Source of the DNA: Lewinellaceae bacterium
Lineage (GTDB): Bacteria; Bacteroidota; Bacteroidia; Chitinophagales; Saprospiraceae
NCBI GenBank assembly: GCA_016710765.1
Contig: JADJUJ010000006.1
Coordinates: forward strand, 124,001 to 188,000
Direction: 5' to 3'
Length of the DNA stretch: 64,000 bases
In this document: in pieces, positions 10,494 through 19,261 of the stretch
Layout of the letters: each line of letters starts with the position of its first letter
Position numbering within the stretch: the stretch's first letter is position 1
The notes under the pieces: model-generated
Told to the model about the DNA's origin: nothing
What the model saw: only the letters and a program-made list of their open reading frames with translations
Database searches by the model: none
Position numbers and translations under genes: made by a program

Positions 10494-12038
10494 CTATCCC
10501 ATTGCCTGTTGTTGCTCCTGTTCCCGGTCCCGAATCAACAGCAAACCAGCAAAGGTCAATGCGCCATTGATCAAAATGGTAAGAAACCCAACATCAAAAT
10601 AGGGACTTGCTCGCGGCAGCAATCAGTATGGTAAGCGCAGGAGCGGCGATACAAACGGGCAGTACAAAACGATCCTGTACCTTGAAATCGGTGAAGAGAC
10701 CAAAAATATACAATCCCAGCAGTGGGCCATAAGTAATGCCAGCGATCTGAAAAATCAACGATATGACCGCTTGTCCGCTGAATACTTTCAGCAATAAAAT
10801 GATCACCACAAAAGCAGCGGCAAAAGCGAGGTGGACCAGCATGCGCTGGCGTTTTTGCCGACGCTCAAGGTCGGCAGTAAACGCCTGCTTTTCCTGCTCA
10901 GATACATAAGGATCTGGGTGATTACGGCCTTTCTCAAAATTTAAAAAATCTACACAGAAAGAGGTCGTCAATGCCGTAAGTGCTGAGTCTGAACTGGCAT
11001 AAGTGCTGGCAACCAGGCCCAGTATAAAGAATATGCCAGCGGCCGTATCCAGATATCGGAAGGCTATTGTTGGGTACAGCTGGTCGGTGCGGGCAGGCAC
11101 CGGAAGCCCCAGATTGCTGGAGTAGATGTACAACAGCGCGCCAAATACCAGGAAGGCAATGTTGATCAATACCATATAAATACAGAACACGAACATGTTC
11201 TTTTGGGCTTCCTTAATGTTTTTACAGGCCAGGTTTTTCTGCATCAGATCCTGATCGAGCCCGGTCATTACAAATGCGATCAGCGCGCCACTGACGAATT
11301 GTTTGATGAAATGATTGGGGTCGCTGAAAAAGTTGTCGAAAAAGAAAACCTGACCATACCGGCTGTTCCTGATGGCCGGCAGGATTTCGCCCAGATCCAT
11401 GTTCAGCGACCGGCTAATTGTCACCACTGTCCAGATCACGGAGACCAGAAAAAGGTGGTCATGATGGTGTCTGTCCAAATGATGGTTTTTAACCCACCCC
11501 TAAAGGTATAGGCATAAATAAGGGCAAGCATCAGTACTACGGTGAGCGCAAAAGGAACGCCCATGGGCTGAAATACAAACTGCTGCAGGACAATGGCCGC
11601 CAGAAACATGCGGGCAGCCGACCCCAGGGTTCTGGATAGTATGAAAAAGCCTGCACCAGTTTTATAAGCCATTCGGCCAAATCGCTGTTCCAGGTATCCA
11701 TAAATGGAGGTCAGGTTCAAGCGATAGTACATGGGCATGAGCACCGTAGCGATGAAAAAGTAGCCCACCAGATATCCCAGCACCATTTGAAGGTATCCAA
11801 AGCCGCGGTTAACACCTGTTTCGAGCCCCACGGCACCAGGAACAGAAATAAAGGTAACGCCACTGATGCTGGTACCAATCATGGCATAAGCCACCACATA
11901 CCAGGGCACTTTTCTATTGGCCAGAAAAAAGCCCTCGTTGCCTACGTTTCTGCCAGTTAGAAAGGCAACCCCTACCAACATGGCGAAATACAGCAGTAGA
12001 ATCAGAAGAATGAGGGCAGGACTAATCGGTTCGCTCAT
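10494..12038 (-). CDS. Sodium:solute symporter (SSS family), two frame breaks
   Basis: This multi-spanning inner-membrane protein of about 514 residues would couple sodium influx to uptake of an organic solute; the substrate cannot be told. The N-terminal part (PISPALILLILLLYFAMLVG, FFLANRKVPWYVVAYAMIG, GTSISGVTFISVPGAVG) is typical of the family. The first frame ends in WTDTIMTTFFWSP, while LVSVIWTVVTISRSLN continues in another frame. A base missing from the A5 run at 11449-11453 joins them. Near 10604-10612 the frame breaks again: one reading stops at 10594, but another gives PYFDVGFLTILINGALTFAG and a charged tail ending at 10494, a last membrane helix expected in SSS proteins. Both breaks look like sequence errors rather than decay. 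Confidence 0.82.
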
Positions 12039-12381
12039 AGGATTGCTATACAGGTGTAGGGCCGTGTGGCGGCAAATGTATGCATTTCCCGGTAAAGGGG
12101 GAGGTTTAGTGGGATTTTAACCGATTTTTCAGGGTAAATACGGATGCTGCAGCCGTGAAATATTTAGCGCACCAAGCAGCCCTTGCCATGCAAAGGATAG
12201 AAGGTTGAAATAACTAATTGTTGAAATATTTCAGGAAAGGGGAGTGACCAACTCCAAAAGGCTAAATCCGAACACACTCTCTTATCAACGAATATTTTGT
12301 TAAAAATTAATGCATTGAGAACCAAATAGTTAATCCTTCGGAGCAAAGCCAAAGACTAAAGGCCAATGGCTAAAACCCAAA
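12039..12381. other. Intergenic region with dispersed-repeat fragment
   Basis: This 343-nt gap between the symporter and the desaturase holds a copy of the dispersed repeat at 12282-12378 (annotated separately), reaching to within a few bases of the desaturase stop codon. Upstream of it, TAAATCCGAACACACTCT near 12263-12281 resembles the ends of the hairpin repeat at 16986. I see no gene in the rest. Confidence 0.6.
12282..12378 (+). repeat. Dispersed intergenic repeat R4, partial copy
   Basis: The segment runs from TTATCAACGAATATTTTG through AATGCATTGAGAACC and CTTCGGAGCAAAGCCAAAG to CCAATGGCTAAAACCC. It is closely similar to 54790-54887 and to the start of 60380-60443. Only the right-hand terminal sequence of the family is present here; the left end is missing or degraded. 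Confidence 0.8.
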
Positions 12382-13428
12382 TTATTCGCCAAATACCCCT
12401 TCCCTGCGTAGTTTAAAGTACTCGCGGAAGGAGATCATGCGCTCTTGCTTTTCGTCCCATAACTTGTGAAAAATACATTTCAGACTTGCCCAAAAGGTAA
12501 TGCTGTTGGCTACCTTTTCAAATACAGGATTTTCATGGTGGCATCTGGCCAGCTCATAATTGGGGACCAGCGGATTGAGGTGGTGAATATGGTGGTAGCC
12601 AATGTTGCCGGTTAACCAATGGACCAACTTAGGCAACCGGTAATACGAACTGCCCTGAACCGCTGCACGGATATATTCCCAGCGATCTTTCCATTGCTTA
12701 TAGGTCGTTTCGTGCTGATGCTGGACGTAAAAAAACCAGATGGCGATGATGCCAAACGCCCAAATAATAGGCAAGTGGACAAACAGCAGGGCTCTTGCAC
12801 CAAAAATGAAGCCCAGCCCCACTAAAAACAGCACGATCCGGACGTTACTCCAAATCAAGGCGCGTTTTACCTGCTCAAAGCCTTTGGCGTCGATGAGTGG
12901 CAGTCGATTGTTGATCAAAATATAATAGATGGGGCCGATGATGAACAGTATAATACCGTTTCGGAAAAACATGTATTTCAGTTTGCCCATCCTGTCGAGT
13001 TGGTGAAACTCATCAGCTGTCAGGGTGTGAATATCGCCAATATCGCGGTGTTCCCACAAAATGCCATTGTGGCCGTGGTGAAAATTATGGCTTTTTGCCC
13101 AATACTTGTAGGGAATCATGCTGAACAAGGAGCAAACCTGTCCTATCGCATTGTTTACTTTCCGGGATGCGGTAAACGATTGGTGACCGCAATCGTGTTG
13201 AATGATAAAAATGCGCACGAGAAAAAAAGCGTTGACGACACCCAGGAGCAGCGTTAGCCCATAGGAAACTTCGTACAGGAAATACATGGCCGCCCATATT
13301 CCAAGGAAAGGAACAAAGGAGGTGAGTATTTGAATGATGGCTTTTTTATTGTTGGGGAGTTGGTAGGCTTTTACTATAAGGGGCAATTGCTGGTAGAGCG
13401 CTTGCTCTTTCACATCAGTTTGCTGCAT
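12382..13428 (-). CDS. Membrane fatty acid desaturase
   Basis: The 348-residue integral membrane di-iron enzyme introduces double bonds into acyl chains. The three histidine boxes are clear: HDCGH near residue 94, HNFHHGH near 130 and HIHHL near 290. Hydrophobic segments lie before box 1 and between boxes 2 and 3, as usual. The overall pattern fits the delta-12-like/plant-type desaturase group, but the position of desaturation is not readable. It appears monocistronic and probably tunes membrane fluidity. Confidence 0.88.
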   Translation of the reverse strand: MQQTDVKEQALYQQLPLIVKAYQLPNNKKAIIQILTSFVPFLGIWAAMYFLYEVSYGLTLLLGVVNAFFLVRIFIIQHDCGHQSFTASRKVNNAIGQVCSLFSMIPYKYWAKSHNFHHGHNGILWEHRDIGDIHTLTADEFHQLDRMGKLKYMFFRNGIILFIIGPIYYILINNRLPLIDAKGFEQVKRALIWSNVRIVLFLVGLGFIFGARALLFVHLPIIWAFGIIAIWFFYVQHQHETTYKQWKDRWEYIRAAVQGSSYYRLPKLVHWLTGNIGYHHIHHLNPLVPNYELARCHHENPVFEKVANSITFWASLKCIFHKLWDEKQERMISFREYFKLRREGVFGE

Positions 13429-13539
13429 GTTGGTAGTGTTCTAAAAAATTGAAAGCACAAAATGATAAATAAACGGCGGTTTGAAGTCACTATGCCGTAA
13501 AAAATGGACAAGACTTCGCATATTCTTTCCTAACGGCGC

Positions 13540-13872
13540 TTAACGGCCTCCGCTGTCGCGGAAAATTGGGGCAACCAGCGCAGAATCTATAGGTAGAACA
13601 GGTGGCGGGGCCAATGGTTTACCTGGCTTGCTGAGCATACTGGAGTCGCGGATAGCAGCCTGTGCCTCGGCCAGTAAAATGGAGTCGACTTTTTTTTCGG
13701 CCGTTTGAAGCATTGTTTCCCGGCATTGCTCCAGCGCTGTGCTGATGTAGGTGGCTTTGCGTTCGGCTACCGCTGCTCGAATAGTGGTTTCCTTATCGGG
13801 GCCGCAGCCCAGGTTTGACAGCAGTATCAGCAACCCAAATGGAATAATTCGGTTGGGCATCATTTTTTTCAT
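13540..13872 (-). CDS. Small putative lipoprotein
   Basis: The 110-residue protein begins with a lipoprotein signal peptide ending in LLILLSNLGC (lipobox cysteine near residue 23), so it is probably anchored in the envelope. The mature part is short, predicted helical (ATYISTALEQCRETMLQTAE) and ends in a proline-rich stretch (PLAPPPVLPIDS). I recognise no domain. It sits between the desaturase and a plus-strand transcript, without an obvious operon partner. Confidence 0.65.
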   Translation of the reverse strand: MKKMMPNRIIPFGLLILLSNLGCGPDKETTIRAAVAERKATYISTALEQCRETMLQTAEKKVDSILLAEAQAAIRDSSMLSKPGKPLAPPPVLPIDSALVAPIFRDSGGR

Positions 13873-14305
13873 GTCCCAAATTTACACCAGTTTTGCCATG
13901 AACAAGCCGAAAACTATTGTTAGTGTAGTAATTTCAGACTAGTTTGTCTCCAATGTTAAGAAATTGAGAAAAAAAAATTACCCAACCTATTGTGAACATT
14001 GAAATCTTGTTATCTTTGCACTATCAGAAGTCGTAAAGACGTTTGATTTCCAAGTTCAAATTCTCGCTTTTTAGCGTCTATTTAAGATTGTTTTCATTTG
14101 GTTTTTTGGGGTTATACAGGGTGCTACCAGTAATGGTCAGTGCCCTGTTTCTTTTTGTGCCTACCGGTTGTCGTAACCAGCCCGGAACCGCGGTTTTACC
14201 CGGATGGCTGCATTATCAGGGCAATGTCATATTATGCGGTTTATTCCTGTCACCGCCTACAAAGGGCCTACTTTTGTGTTTGACGTATCACGAAATTAAT
14301 CTACC
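13873..14305. other. Region upstream of hemB
   Basis: These 433 nt hold a promoter-like pair at 13990-14018 and a second TACTTTTG box at 14269-14276, 30 nt before the hemB ATG. A frame with non-ATG start (14043-14357) runs through it and overlaps hemB by about 50 nt; inside it MVSALFLFVPTGC looks lipoprotein-like, but the overlap and composition argue against a gene. It may simply be a long leader of hemB. Confidence 0.4.
13990..14018 (+). promoter_or_regulatory. Putative Bacteroidota promoter
   Basis: TTG at 13990-13992 and TATCTTTG at 14011-14018 are separated by 18 nt, matching the TTG-N17-20-TAnnTTTG promoter class. Its first downstream gene is hemB, about 290 nt away. Confidence 0.5.
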
Positions 14306-15283
14306 ATGCTCATTCGTCCTCGCCGCAACCGGCAATCGGCCGCCATCCGGGCACTGACTACCGAAACGCACTTGCATCCGCAACACATGGTGTATCCCCT
14401 TTTTCTGGAAGATGGGCATGGCGTGCGCCGTGAAATCAAGTCGCTACCCGGCGTTTACCGGTTTTCGCTGGATGCACTGATTCCGGAAATCGAATCTTGC
14501 GTGTCGCTGGGTATAACATCCTTCGTGCTGTTTCCTGCCGTATCAGATGAATTAAAAGACGCGGTGGCGAGTTACAGCTATGCCGACGATAATTTTTACC
14601 TTGAAGCAGCGCGTCAAATCAAATCGCGGTTTCCTGAAATTTGCCTCATCAGCGATGTCGCCATGGACCCATACAGTTCGGACGGGCACGACGGGCTGGT
14701 GGTAGATGGCGCAATTGTCAACGATGCCACCTTGCCCATTCTGGGACGCATGTCGGTCGCACAGGCACAAGCGGGCTTCGATATGCTTGGTCCTTCCGAC
14801 ATGATGGACGGCCGTGTGGCCTACATGCGAGCGGTTTTGGACGAAAATGGGTATTCCCAAACCGGAATTTTATCTTACACGGCCAAATACGCCAGTGCGT
14901 TTTACGGCCCATTTCGGGATGCGCTCGATTCAGCGCCTAAAAGCGGGGATAAGAAAACTTACCAAATGAACCCGGCCAACAAGCGTGAGGCGCTCATTGA
15001 GGCCGAGTTGGACACCGCAGAAGGGGCCGATATGCTGATGGTGAAACCTGCCCTGCATTATTTGGACGTCATTCATGCACTCAAAGAGCGGTTTGAACTC
15101 CCCATCGCAGCCTACCATGTAAGCGGAGAATGCGCAATGCTGAGCGCCGCCTGCCGCAATGGCTGGCTCGATTTTGAACGTGCCATGCCGGAAACACTGT
15201 TGAGCATTAGAAGAGCTGGCGCAGATGTTATCCTGACGTATTTTGCCAAGGATTTTGCCCAGCGGTTCCCGAATGGGGTTTAA
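14306..15283 (+). CDS. hemB: Delta-aminolevulinic acid dehydratase (porphobilinogen synthase)
   Basis: The enzyme condenses two 5-aminolevulinate molecules to porphobilinogen in heme and corrin synthesis, in the cytoplasm. The 325-residue length is normal. The Schiff-base lysines are visible in SYTAKYASAFYGPFRDA (near residue 195) and MLMVKPALHYLDVI (near 248). The metal-site stretch SDVAMDPYSSDGHDG has aspartates and serines instead of cysteines, as in magnesium-dependent rather than zinc-dependent forms. The N-terminus RPRRNRQSAAIRAL and the ATG chosen agree with the family. No other heme genes are adjacent. Confidence 0.95.
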   Translation: MLIRPRRNRQSAAIRALTTETHLHPQHMVYPLFLEDGHGVRREIKSLPGVYRFSLDALIPEIESCVSLGITSFVLFPAVSDELKDAVASYSYADDNFYLEAARQIKSRFPEICLISDVAMDPYSSDGHDGLVVDGAIVNDATLPILGRMSVAQAQAGFDMLGPSDMMDGRVAYMRAVLDENGYSQTGILSYTAKYASAFYGPFRDALDSAPKSGDKKTYQMNPANKREALIEAELDTAEGADMLMVKPALHYLDVIHALKERFELPIAAYHVSGECAMLSAACRNGWLDFERAMPETLLSIRRAGADVILTYFAKDFAQRFPNGV

Positions 15284-15304
15284 AAGAAGGTAACATTCCC
15301 TTTC

Positions 15305-16909
15305 TTACCAGTATAACCCGAATAGTTTCCGCTTCTTCTTGATCCCTTTCTTGGTTTTCTTGATCATGACCGCTGTGCTGGTCTGGCTTTCTACATGAAA
15401 GCGGTTGTAGGCCTGTATGACATAGGTGTAATAGGCGCCTTGGGCCACCGACTGGTCTTCGTAGATCCACTGGGCGGGGTTGAAGGCGGATAGGCCGATC
15501 AGGTTAGCGGGGTCTTTGATGTCGCCAATCTGGTCACCATTGAAGCGGAAAACCGCAAAATAGTAGGGCATTTCATCGCCAGACAGAAGGTCGCAGGTGT
15601 TCCAGCCCAGTTTCACAGAGCGGTCAGTACCCTTGATGTTACAGATCTGCGGGGCGGCCGGCGGTTTAGGTGAGCGGCTTTTTAGCGCGGGCAACAGTGC
15701 CTGCCTGCTGTATACATTTTTTATCAGGGAGTCGCGAACGCCAAGGGTGTTGCGCACCATCGTTTTTGAAGAAAAAAGAATACTGCCCTGAACCCTGGGA
15801 TTGAGTCGGTTGAGCGAGATCTGTCGTTGCAACTGGTCCGGATTGTTCCAGCTTGGATCGTTGGCATCGTTGCCTACTTTATAGGCTGCTTGCCCTATGT
15901 ACACTTGCTGGCCGTAAGAATGACGCCCCCACCAATCAGCCAACACCTGATAATCGGCAGGTGGGAAGCCTATGCTCCAGTACACTTGTGGCGCAACATA
16001 ATCAATATACCCTTTTTGGAGCCAAAGCAGCACATCCGCGTAGAGGTCGTCGTAACTGGTGAGTCCTGCACGGGTGGCAGAGCCATTGATGGGATCTTTG
16101 TCAATGTTTCTCCAAACGCCTGTGGGGCTGATGCCAAATTTTACATAAGGCTTGACATCACGGATAGCTTTTGATACATCCTGGATAAGTTTGGTGACAT
16201 TATCCCGTCGCCAATCCTCTATTTTAGAGAATCCACGCGGGTCGGAAGCGAAGAAGCCGTAATCGTTCAGCGGCTGTCCGCTGGTGGGGTAGGGGTAGAA
16301 ATAATCATCAAAATGAATGCCATCAACGTCGTAGCGCAGCAAAATATCTGAAACGATGTTCACAAGGTAACGCCGTACAAAGGGGCTGGCCGGGTTAAAA
16401 TAATACTTGCCGCCATACGGAAACACCCATTCTGAGAGGCGGTCTTTGGGGAGCGTCCGGATGGGATGGGTGGGCGCCAGGCTGGCTGTATCCAAATCAA
16501 AGGTAGCCCTGTAGGGATTCAACCAGGCGTGAAACTCCATCCTGCGCTGGTGGGCGCCATCGATCATGTATTGCAGCGGATCGTACATTGGCTCCGGTGC
16601 TTTGCCCTGTTGCCCGGTCAGGTACTTGCTCCATGGGGCGAGTTTGTTGGGGTAAAACGCATCGCCAGCGGGCCTGATTTGCACAAACACTGCATTGGTT
16701 CCCATGGCCTTCAGTACATCAAGGATGCTGTCGAACTCCATTTGCTGCCGTTGGGTGGACAAATTGGAAGAAGAGGGCCAATCTATGTTGACCACCGTTG
16801 CGATCCAGGCGCCGCGCATTTCTGCGAGCGGAGCAGTTTGGGCATTGGAACGGCTGAGGAGTGCAACCAGGAGGCCAAAGGCCAATATCAAGCGAATGTG
16901 CTTTGTCAT
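15305..16909 (-). CDS. Family 10 glycosyl hydrolase-like protein (DUF187/YngK type), secreted
   Basis: The 534-residue protein has a signal peptide (MTKHIRLILAFGLLVALLSR, cleavage after SNAQ). The body is a GHL10 TIM-barrel domain: EMRGAWIATVVNIDWPS, NAVFVQIRPAGDAFYPN, EFHAWLNPYRATF, VDGIHFDDYFYPYP and VDYVAPQVYWSIGF. The C-terminal ~110 residues resemble a fibronectin type III-like module (NRFHVESQTSTAVMIKK). These enzymes are thought to cut polysaccharide or peptidoglycan-linked glycans; the substrate is unknown. The start is placed at the ATG before the signal peptide; the frame is open further upstream, but that extension is not signal-like. It converges on hemB with a gap of about 20 nt. 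Confidence 0.85.
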   Translation of the reverse strand: MTKHIRLILAFGLLVALLSRSNAQTAPLAEMRGAWIATVVNIDWPSSSNLSTQRQQMEFDSILDVLKAMGTNAVFVQIRPAGDAFYPNKLAPWSKYLTGQQGKAPEPMYDPLQYMIDGAHQRRMEFHAWLNPYRATFDLDTASLAPTHPIRTLPKDRLSEWVFPYGGKYYFNPASPFVRRYLVNIVSDILLRYDVDGIHFDDYFYPYPTSGQPLNDYGFFASDPRGFSKIEDWRRDNVTKLIQDVSKAIRDVKPYVKFGISPTGVWRNIDKDPINGSATRAGLTSYDDLYADVLLWLQKGYIDYVAPQVYWSIGFPPADYQVLADWWGRHSYGQQVYIGQAAYKVGNDANDPSWNNPDQLQRQISLNRLNPRVQGSILFSSKTMVRNTLGVRDSLIKNVYSRQALLPALKSRSPKPPAAPQICNIKGTDRSVKLGWNTCDLLSGDEMPYYFAVFRFNGDQIGDIKDPANLIGLSAFNPAQWIYEDQSVAQGAYYTYVIQAYNRFHVESQTSTAVMIKKTKKGIKKKRKLFGLYW

Positions 16910-16985
16910 AATGGAATGGGTTTGGCCGTAAAAATAGGGAAGATTTTGAATTGTTGGGTAGATGGCCTGTTCTCTCATCAGTTAC

Positions 16986-17145
16986 GAACGTGTTCGGATT
17001 TAACATTTTGGCGCCTGGGTGACCAACTTTCTTCTGCTCGTCGTTATTTTTTAGACCCGGATTACCCGTATACGAATCTAAAAAATGCCTTGATCAAAAC
17101 AAAATTTGCCTACCCAGCCATCCGAATGTTAAACCCGAACACGTT
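16986..17145. repeat. Palindromic element R3 (~160 bp full-length imperfect hairpin)
   Basis: The ends GAACGTGTTCGGATTTAACA and its complement at 17124-17145 form a 22-bp inverted repeat with one mismatch. Pairing continues inward (CTGGGT/ACCCAG, TTTTTTAGA/TCTAAAAAA), so the whole segment can fold on itself. It has no ORF of its own. Length and plan match elements R1 and R2, but the sequence differs. Confidence 0.8.
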
Positions 17146-17364
17146 CTAAGTTGCTTGAAGAGGCGTTTTGCATAACTTTACCGGAATAAGCCGGCGGGCC
17201 TGCGCCATCCCCTGCAGAAGTCATGAAGTGGTTTGTCTCATGTTTTTCAGGATGTTATCCACAAACTGTCCTGTTTTAATCGGCAAGGTATCGTATTTTT
17301 AAAGGAAGTCTCGCTTCGCTCAAGCTGGCGGCAAGTCAGCAACCAAGGAATCCACAATCTCCCT

Positions 17365-17372
17365 TACCTTTG
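17365..17372 (+). promoter_or_regulatory. Putative -7 box of lpxD
   Basis: TACCTTTG matches the TAnnTTTG consensus and lies 20 nt before the lpxD ATG, which would give a very short leader. No clear -33 element was found. Confidence 0.4.
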
Positions 17373-17391
17373 GTGCATCAACCTTTCGAAC

Positions 17392-18324
17392 ATGAAATTT
17401 CCACAACCCATACCCGTCGCGGAACTTGCGGCGCGTTTTAATGCCGAACTGATCGGCGACGCCAGCCTCCAGGCCACCGGCATCAATGAAATCCACAAAG
17501 TGGAGCCAGGTGACGTTGCCTTTTCGGATGCGCCCAAGTATTTTGAAAAAACGCTGCAGAGTGCCGCTACCATCATTTTATTAAATGCTCCTGCCGATTG
17601 TCCACCGGGAAAGGCCATTCTGGTGGTGCCGGAGCCTTTTAAAGTTTATGATACACTGATTCGTGAGCACCGGCCATTTGAGCCGCTCAGTTCACCCGTT
17701 AGCCACCGCGCCCACATCCATCCCAGTGCTATTTTGGAACCTGGTGTAGTGGTAGCCGCCAACGTGCGCATCGGTGCCTACGCCTACATCCAGGCCAATA
17801 CCTATATAGGCGAATATACTGTCATCGGTGATCATGTGAGCATTGGACCCAATTCGATCATTGGCTCGGATGCCTTTTATTTTAAAAAACAGCCCGATGG
17901 CTCGTACCAAAAATGGCGCTCTGGTGGCCGGGTAATCATCGAAGATCATGTTGACATCGGCGCTGGATGTACCATCAACAAGGGGGTCAGTGGCGATACG
18001 GTAATTGGCGCAGGCAGCAAACTCGATTGTCAGATCCATATCGGCCATGGCGTAGTGGTGGGTAAAAACTGCCTTTTCGCTGCCCAGGTGGGTATTGGCG
18101 GGAAAACGATTATCGAAGATAATGTGGTGCTTTACGGACAAGTTGGCGTGGTGCAGGCCATTCGCATCGGTGCCGGCGCTGTGGTACTGGCCGGTGCAGG
18201 TGTTTCTAAGTCCATCGAGGGTGGCAAGACCTATTTTGGCGCACCAGCCGATGAAATGCGGACCAAGTACAAGGAACTGGCTGCGCTGCGCATGTTGCCC
18301 GATATGATCAAAAACAAGACCTGA
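17392..18324 (+). CDS. lpxD: UDP-3-O-acylglucosamine N-acyltransferase (LpxD family)
   Basis: LpxD adds the second 3-hydroxyacyl chain in lipid A synthesis in the cytoplasm. The 310-residue protein starts with the uridine-binding N-domain (PVAELAARFNAELIGDASL, VAFSDAPKYFEKTL) and continues as a left-handed beta-helix of hexapeptide repeats from about residue 100 (HIHPSAILEPGVVVAANVRI, IGEYTVIGDHVSIGPNSIIG). The acyl-transfer histidine should lie in the IHIGHGVVVG stretch. The C-terminus ends in a helix, as in the family. The start is placed at the ATG giving MKFPQPIPVAELA. It overlaps nothing, but queG begins 4 nt after its stop, so the two are probably cotranscribed. Confidence 0.9.
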   Translation: MKFPQPIPVAELAARFNAELIGDASLQATGINEIHKVEPGDVAFSDAPKYFEKTLQSAATIILLNAPADCPPGKAILVVPEPFKVYDTLIREHRPFEPLSSPVSHRAHIHPSAILEPGVVVAANVRIGAYAYIQANTYIGEYTVIGDHVSIGPNSIIGSDAFYFKKQPDGSYQKWRSGGRVIIEDHVDIGAGCTINKGVSGDTVIGAGSKLDCQIHIGHGVVVGKNCLFAAQVGIGGKTIIEDNVVLYGQVGVVQAIRIGAGAVVLAGAGVSKSIEGGKTYFGAPADEMRTKYKELAALRMLPDMIKNKT

Positions 18325-18328
18325 TCTG

Positions 18329-19255
18329 ATGTCAGCCGAAAGCCATACTGCCCTTATCCGCCAGGAAGCCGAACGGCTTGGCTTCTGGTTTGCCGGATTT
18401 GCCAGGGCTGAACGTATGGACGAAGAGGCGCAGCGTTTGGAGCACTGGCTCAACCAGGGCGCACATGGCAAAATGGGCTACATGGAAAACCATTTCGATC
18501 TCCGCATTGATCCTACCAAGTTGGTGCCAGGCGCTAAATCGGTCATTTGCCTGGCCTACAATTACCACAACCCGGAAAAGCAATCCGACCCGAACGCACC
18601 CAAAATAAGCCAGTATGCCTACGGGCAGGACTACCACACGGTGGTAAAAGACAAACTCAAGGCCTTGCTGGCTTTTATGCAGTTGGAAATCGGAGCGGTG
18701 GAAGGCCGTTGCTTCGTCGACAGTGCGCCGGTACTGGAACGCGACTGGGCCCGCAGGGCCGGTTTGGGCTGGAACGGCCGCCATACGCTGACCATACACC
18801 CTCGACATGGCTCTTACTTTTTTCTGGCAGAAATCATTTGCGACTTACCCCTGGTGTACGATGAGCCCATTCGCGACCACTGCGGTACTTGTCGGCGCTG
18901 TATCGATGCCTGCCCCACGGAAGCCATTAGTGCAGAAGGTTATTTTTTAGACGCCCAAAAATGCATTTCCTACCTCAGTATCGAACTGCGGGAAGCCATC
19001 CCTGAGGGTTTCAAGGGGAAACTGGACAACTGGATGTTTGGCTGTGATGTTTGCCAGGACGTGTGCCCCTGGAACCGGTTTTCAGCGCGGCATCAGGAGC
19101 CTGCTTTCGAACCTCACCCTGAATTGCTGGGTATGGCGCAACGCGAATGGTTGGAATTAACCGAAGAAGTATTCGGCCGGCTTTTCAAAAAATCGGCTGT
19201 CAAACGCGCTAAATATGCGGGTTTGATGAAAAATATTGCATTCTTAAAGGGATAG
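18329..19255 (+). CDS. queG: Epoxyqueuosine reductase
   Basis: QueG reduces epoxyqueuosine to queuosine in the wobble position of tRNAs for Asp, Asn, His and Tyr, using cobalamin and iron-sulfur clusters. The 308-residue protein has the two [4Fe-4S] motifs CGTCRRCIDACPTEAI and CDVCQDVCPWN, with the upstream signature VDSAPVLERDWARRAGLGW that carries the catalytic aspartate region. The C-terminus KYAGLMKNIAFLKG is typical. It starts 4 nt after lpxD and converges on the lytic transglycosylase with only 6 nt between stops. Confidence 0.94.
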   Translation: MSAESHTALIRQEAERLGFWFAGFARAERMDEEAQRLEHWLNQGAHGKMGYMENHFDLRIDPTKLVPGAKSVICLAYNYHNPEKQSDPNAPKISQYAYGQDYHTVVKDKLKALLAFMQLEIGAVEGRCFVDSAPVLERDWARRAGLGWNGRHTLTIHPRHGSYFFLAEIICDLPLVYDEPIRDHCGTCRRCIDACPTEAISAEGYFLDAQKCISYLSIELREAIPEGFKGKLDNWMFGCDVCQDVCPWNRFSARHQEPAFEPHPELLGMAQREWLELTEEVFGRLFKKSAVKRAKYAGLMKNIAFLKG

Positions 19256-19261
19256 CCCGGA

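Larger units (their letters stand above)
16910..17391. other. Intergenic region with hairpin repeat, upstream of lpxD
   Basis: This 482-nt gap holds the 160-bp palindromic element R3 (16986-17145) and, near its right end, a TACCTTTG promoter box 20 nt before the lpxD ATG. The frame extending lpxD upstream to 17233 is not conserved-looking and is not taken as coding. Confidence 0.6.

Noticed and set aside
14043..14357. Possible small lipoprotein gene before hemB
   Set aside because: It needs a non-ATG start or a late ATG, overlaps hemB by about 50 nt and has no conserved features.
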